NCBI GenBank assembly: GCA_946408315.1
Contig: CAMJRV010000069.1
Location: 1 to 9,283, forward strand
Length of the DNA stretch: 9,283 nucleotides
Reading direction: 5' to 3'
Source of the DNA: an uncultured Bacillota bacterium
GTDB lineage: Bacteria > Bacillota > Clostridia > Peptostreptococcales > Anaerovoracaceae
The notes below the pieces were generated by a model, which was not told the origin of the DNA, did no database searches, and worked only from the letters and a program-made list of their open reading frames with translations. How positions within the stretch are numbered: the stretch's first letter is position 1; each line of letters opens with the position of its first letter. Shown here piece after piece: positions 6,973-9,283 of this stretch. The position numbers were made by a program, and so were the translations under genes.

Positions 6973-7037
6973 GGTTCCCCTCCCTTGACAAAGTATCGCG
7001 GACGAAGCGGCGAAGTCGGTTCCGCCGCGTTATGAAA

Positions 7038-7075
7038 ATTGCTTTTTCAACTCTCATCCCAGTTAAAAAAGCAAT
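7038..7075 (-). terminator. Possible terminator after the MalF-type permease (A/T-rich 15-bp dyad)
   Basis: Arms ATTGCTTTTTTAACT (7075-7061) and AGTTGAAAAAGCAAT (7052-7038) form 15 pairs around an 8-nt loop, with one G-U on the minus RNA. It starts 28 nt after the permease stop. The minus-strand tail is only AATTTTC, short for a terminator. The plus-strand side is followed by CTCTTCGTTTTTTCTT, so it may act better on transcripts arriving from the other direction, or on both. An operator role is possible. Confidence 0.45.
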
Positions 7076-7103
7076 CTCTTCGTTTTTTCTTATGCATGAT
7101 ACG

Positions 7104-7976
7104 TTATGCGTTTTGTTTCTTAAACGACCGTTTTATGTAGGCCCCTGCGAGGATCAGTACGATGACCGTCATGATCAGGGCTGCCGCAGACCCGTAACCG
7201 ACCTTCAAGCCCTTGACGCCGTACTGGTAGATGTACTGGGTGATAGTCGCCGTAGAATTGGCCGGCCCGCCCTTTGTCAGGATGTTTACCTTATCGAACA
7301 GCCGGAAGGTGTCGATGGTGCGGAGCAATACGACCATAATCACTCCGTTGGCGAAGTTGGGCAAGGTCACGTAAATAAATTGCTGCCAGATTCCCGCGCC
7401 GTCGATTCTCGCCGCCTCGTACTGCCCCTGGGGAACCGATTGAAGGGAGGCGTAGATCAACAGGAAAGCGAAAGGCGCATATTGCCAGATATCGATTACC
7501 AGGATCGCGTAAAATGCCGTATGTACATCCATAAGCCAGTTGACCGGACTGATGCCGATTTCGCCGAGCAGCTTGTTGATGATTCCATAGTTGTTGGAAA
7601 ACATGATCTGCCAAATCAGCGCGACGGTAACCGGGGGCAGAAGCGTCGGAATCAGGGATACCGTCCGCAGGGTTTTGCGGCCCCTTTGTATGCTGTTGAT
7701 CAGCAGTGCGATCAACAGGCCGATGAGCGTTTCAAAGAACACTGCAAGGACGGTGAATTTCACCGTATTATATACCGCTTGCCGGAAATAAACATCCTTA
7801 AAAATGTTTTTATAGTTTTCCGTTCCGATGATTTCAACTCCGCTTTTGGACAGGTAATAATAGTCCGTGAAGCTGTAAAAGATATTGAAGATCAGCGGAA
7901 ATATGCTGAGCGCGATCAGGATCAGCATCGTCGGCGAGGTCATGATATAGGCAAAGCCGCTTTTCCTTTTTTTCAT
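7104..7976 (-). CDS. MalF/UgpA-type sugar ABC transporter permease
   Basis: Inner-membrane permease of 290 residues from a carbohydrate uptake (CUT1) ABC transporter. Six hydrophobic segments lie at about 15-37, 71-96, 105-126, 154-176, 204-224 and 261-281. The ATPase-contact loop EAARIDGAGIWQQF is at 187-200, with TLPNF following at 204-208. LTKGGP (233-238) is typical of the MalF/LacF side of these heterodimers. The frame is open to a GTG at 7985, but ATG 7976 fits better, with AGGTGG 5 nt upstream and MKKRKSGF as a normal cytoplasmic start. It follows the solute-binding lipoprotein gene by 82 nt. The MalG-type partner, which usually comes next, is absent; the next gene is an unrelated hydrolase. 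A partner upstream of the window, elsewhere in the genome, or a homodimer are the options. The ATPase is probably a shared MsmK-type protein encoded elsewhere. Confidence 0.95.
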   Translation of the reverse strand: MKKRKSGFAYIMTSPTMLILIALSIFPLIFNIFYSFTDYYYLSKSGVEIIGTENYKNIFKDVYFRQAVYNTVKFTVLAVFFETLIGLLIALLINSIQRGRKTLRTVSLIPTLLPPVTVALIWQIMFSNNYGIINKLLGEIGISPVNWLMDVHTAFYAILVIDIWQYAPFAFLLIYASLQSVPQGQYEAARIDGAGIWQQFIYVTLPNFANGVIMVVLLRTIDTFRLFDKVNILTKGGPANSTATITQYIYQYGVKGLKVGYGSAAALIMTVIVLILAGAYIKRSFKKQNA

Positions 7977-8007
7977 ACTTTCCACCTGTTGTCATAAGAA
8001 TTAAATC

Positions 8008-8049
8008 GCAGGGCCCGGAGAGGAGATGTCTCAACGCGCCGGACCCTGC
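8008..8049 (-). terminator. Stem-loop between solute-binding protein and permease genes
   Basis: GCAGGGTCCGG (8049-8039) pairs over 11 positions with CCGGGCCCTGC (8018-8008); the one departure is a G-U on the minus RNA. The 20-nt loop holds a small inner hairpin, GAGA-CA-TCTC. The tail GATTTAATTCTT is only weakly U-rich. It starts 9 nt after the lipoprotein stop. Partial termination or mRNA protection here would give more binding protein than permease, a common arrangement in ABC importer operons. Confidence 0.6.
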
Positions 8050-8058
8050 CGCGGTCTA

Positions 8059-9283
8059 CTACTTCATTATCGCTTCGATTGCGGTCCTTGCGTCAGCCAG
8101 GGCCTGATCGACAGACTTGGTTCCGGAAATCGCGCTGGACAGTTCCGTACCGTAAGCCGTTTCAATATCAGTCCAGAGCGTCAGCCTCGGCCGTACCACG
8201 GAATTTTCCGTGCAGGTGAGAATCGTTTCAAAATATGGATATTTCGCCAGCAATTCGCTGTCGTTAAATACGCTGGTCCTCGTCGGAACTCCGCCGAATT
8301 CCGCAGCCTTTTTCTGAACGTCGGCGCTGGTGACGTATTCAAGGAATTTGAGAGCAAGCTCGCTGTTGCCGGAGTTTGCCGTCACGCCCATCATCCAGTT
8401 GCCGATCATGCCGGTGGGATATGCGGTGCTTGACGCAGTCGCCTTGGAAGGAATTGCGGCGTATTCTGCCGAAGCCGTTTCTCCCGATATGTACCAGGAA
8501 GGCCAGCCCAGACTCATTGCAGCCTTTCCGTCGGATACAGCCGCTACGATATCGTTCTTTTCATAGTTTGCGCCGTTCTTGAGCAGCTCCATGTAGAGCT
8601 TCAGGGCGTCCTTTGCTTCCTTGGAATCGATCGTCAGGTTCCAGTCCTTATCAAAGACGTCTCCGCCGTAAGCCCAGAGGATCGGCAGGTAATCGGAAAC
8701 GATCGGGTTGCCCTGCTGGCCTCTGATCACGTAGCCAACCTTACCGTCCTTGCCGTTGACTGCCTTGGCAATCTTCAGCACGTCTTCCCAGCTTTCCGGA
8801 ACGGTCATTCCTGCAGCGTCCAGAACCGCCTTGTTATAGAACAGGAGCTGAACGTTCCCCGCGAAAGGCAGGGCGTACACGTCACCTTGTCCATAGGGAT
8901 ATTTGCCGATATCCAGAGAGGCTTTTACGAAATCCGAGTCCGCCTTGTAGCCGAGCTCCGTCAGGTTTGCAAAGAGACCTGCTTCGCAGAATTCCGGCAT
9001 CCACGGATCGTCAGCCATAGCCAGATCGTAGGCTCCCGTCTTGTTCTGAGAATCCAGCGACACCTTCTGTTTCAGGTCGGTGGCTTCCAGACCGAGGATT
9101 TCGATGGTGCAGTTATTCTCCGCCTCAAAATCGGCCTTTACCGCATTCAGTACGTCCACATGAGATCCGCCGCGAGCTGCAACGACCAGCTTAACCGGTT
9201 CTGTGCTGCCGCCTTGTTCCTCGGTTCCGCTTCCGCCGCCGCAGGCAGCGAGCAGGGATACCGCCAGACAAAGAATCAACAGG
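8059..9283 (-). CDS. Sugar ABC transporter solute-binding lipoprotein, N-terminus cut by window edge
   Basis: Extracellular solute-binding protein of the SBP_bac_1 (cluster B, MalE-like) family, with 407 residues visible. The end of a lipoprotein signal peptide is present: a hydrophobic run ILCLAVSLLAAC with the lipobox LAAC and the acylated cysteine encoded at 9243-9241. A flexible Gly/Ser/Glu linker (GGGSGTEEQGGSTEP) follows. The mature part starts VKLVVAARGGSHVDVLNAV and continues through DLAMADDPWMPEF, LPFAGNVQLLFYNKAVLDAA and VPESWEDVLKIAKAV to DGKAAMSLGWPSWY. This is the usual order of strands and hinge segments in sugar binders. The true start codon lies just beyond position 9283; the frame stays open to the edge. 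It works with the MalF-type permease encoded 82 nt downstream. The substrate cannot be told from the sequence alone; the aromatic GWPSWY segment fits a carbohydrate ligand. Confidence 0.94.
   Translation of the reverse strand, partial: LLILCLAVSLLAACGGGSGTEEQGGSTEPVKLVVAARGGSHVDVLNAVKADFEAENNCTIEILGLEATDLKQKVSLDSQNKTGAYDLAMADDPWMPEFCEAGLFANLTELGYKADSDFVKASLDIGKYPYGQGDVYALPFAGNVQLLFYNKAVLDAAGMTVPESWEDVLKIAKAVNGKDGKVGYVIRGQQGNPIVSDYLPILWAYGGDVFDKDWNLTIDSKEAKDALKLYMELLKNGANYEKNDIVAAVSDGKAAMSLGWPSWYISGETASAEYAAIPSKATASSTAYPTGMIGNWMMGVTANSGNSELALKFLEYVTSADVQKKAAEFGGVPTRTSVFNDSELLAKYPYFETILTCTENSVVRPRLTLWTDIETAYGTELSSAISGTKSVDQALADARTAIEAIMK

Noticed and set aside
7007..7028. GC-rich dyad GCGGCG/CGCCGC with a 10-nt loop upstream of the hydrolase gene
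   Set aside because: Only six pairs and no U-run; too short to call in this sequence composition.
7032..7997. Plus-strand open frame of 321 codons
   Set aside because: It is antisense to the MalF-type permease and contains Arg/Asp/Gln-rich junk-like sequence.

Overview
The window looks like chromosomal DNA from a moderately GC-rich member of the Clostridia (Firmicutes). The evidence is the gene families (YesM/YesN-type two-component proteins, a lipoprotein sugar-binding protein, single-gene MalF-type permease), purine-rich ribosome binding sites and A/T-rich promoter spacers. The genus cannot be fixed from the sequence. Every gene I can support is on the minus strand, so transcription runs from 9283 down to 1. 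There are no RNA genes, CRISPR arrays, insertion sequences or phage genes.

In transcription order the layout is as follows. (1) An extracellular solute-binding lipoprotein, cut by the right window edge, and one MalF/UgpA-type sugar permease. An 11-bp RNA-type stem-loop lies between them and a second dyad lies after the permease. The MalG-type partner and the ATPase are not next to them. (2) A ComEC-like metallo-beta-lactamase-fold hydrolase, overlapping by 14 nt a MgtC/SapB-family membrane protein. (3) A three-gene signalling block: a membrane-anchored sugar-binding-like protein resembling YtfQ, a LytS/YesM-type sensor histidine kinase (4-nt overlap) and a YesN-type response regulator with a C-terminal AraC DNA-binding domain (26-nt overlap). 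(4) A gap of about 160 bp with a promoter candidate and a strong hairpin, followed by an AfuB/FbpB-type ABC permease cut by the left window edge.

The most coherent biology is block 3 plus block 4. The set resembles the published XylFII-LytS-YesN systems, in which an anchored binding protein presents a sugar to the kinase and the regulator switches on a transporter. Here the likely target is the adjacent AfuB-type transporter. This is interesting because that family is usually labelled iron(III) transport, while the sensor looks like a sugar binder.

Both the signalling operon and the target permease seem to have untranslated leaders of roughly 110 nt carrying long hairpins. In the sensor leader hairpin all three departures from perfect symmetry are G-U wobbles on the minus-strand RNA, and the permease leader hairpin has a single such wobble. 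This suggests RNA-level control in addition to the AraC regulator.
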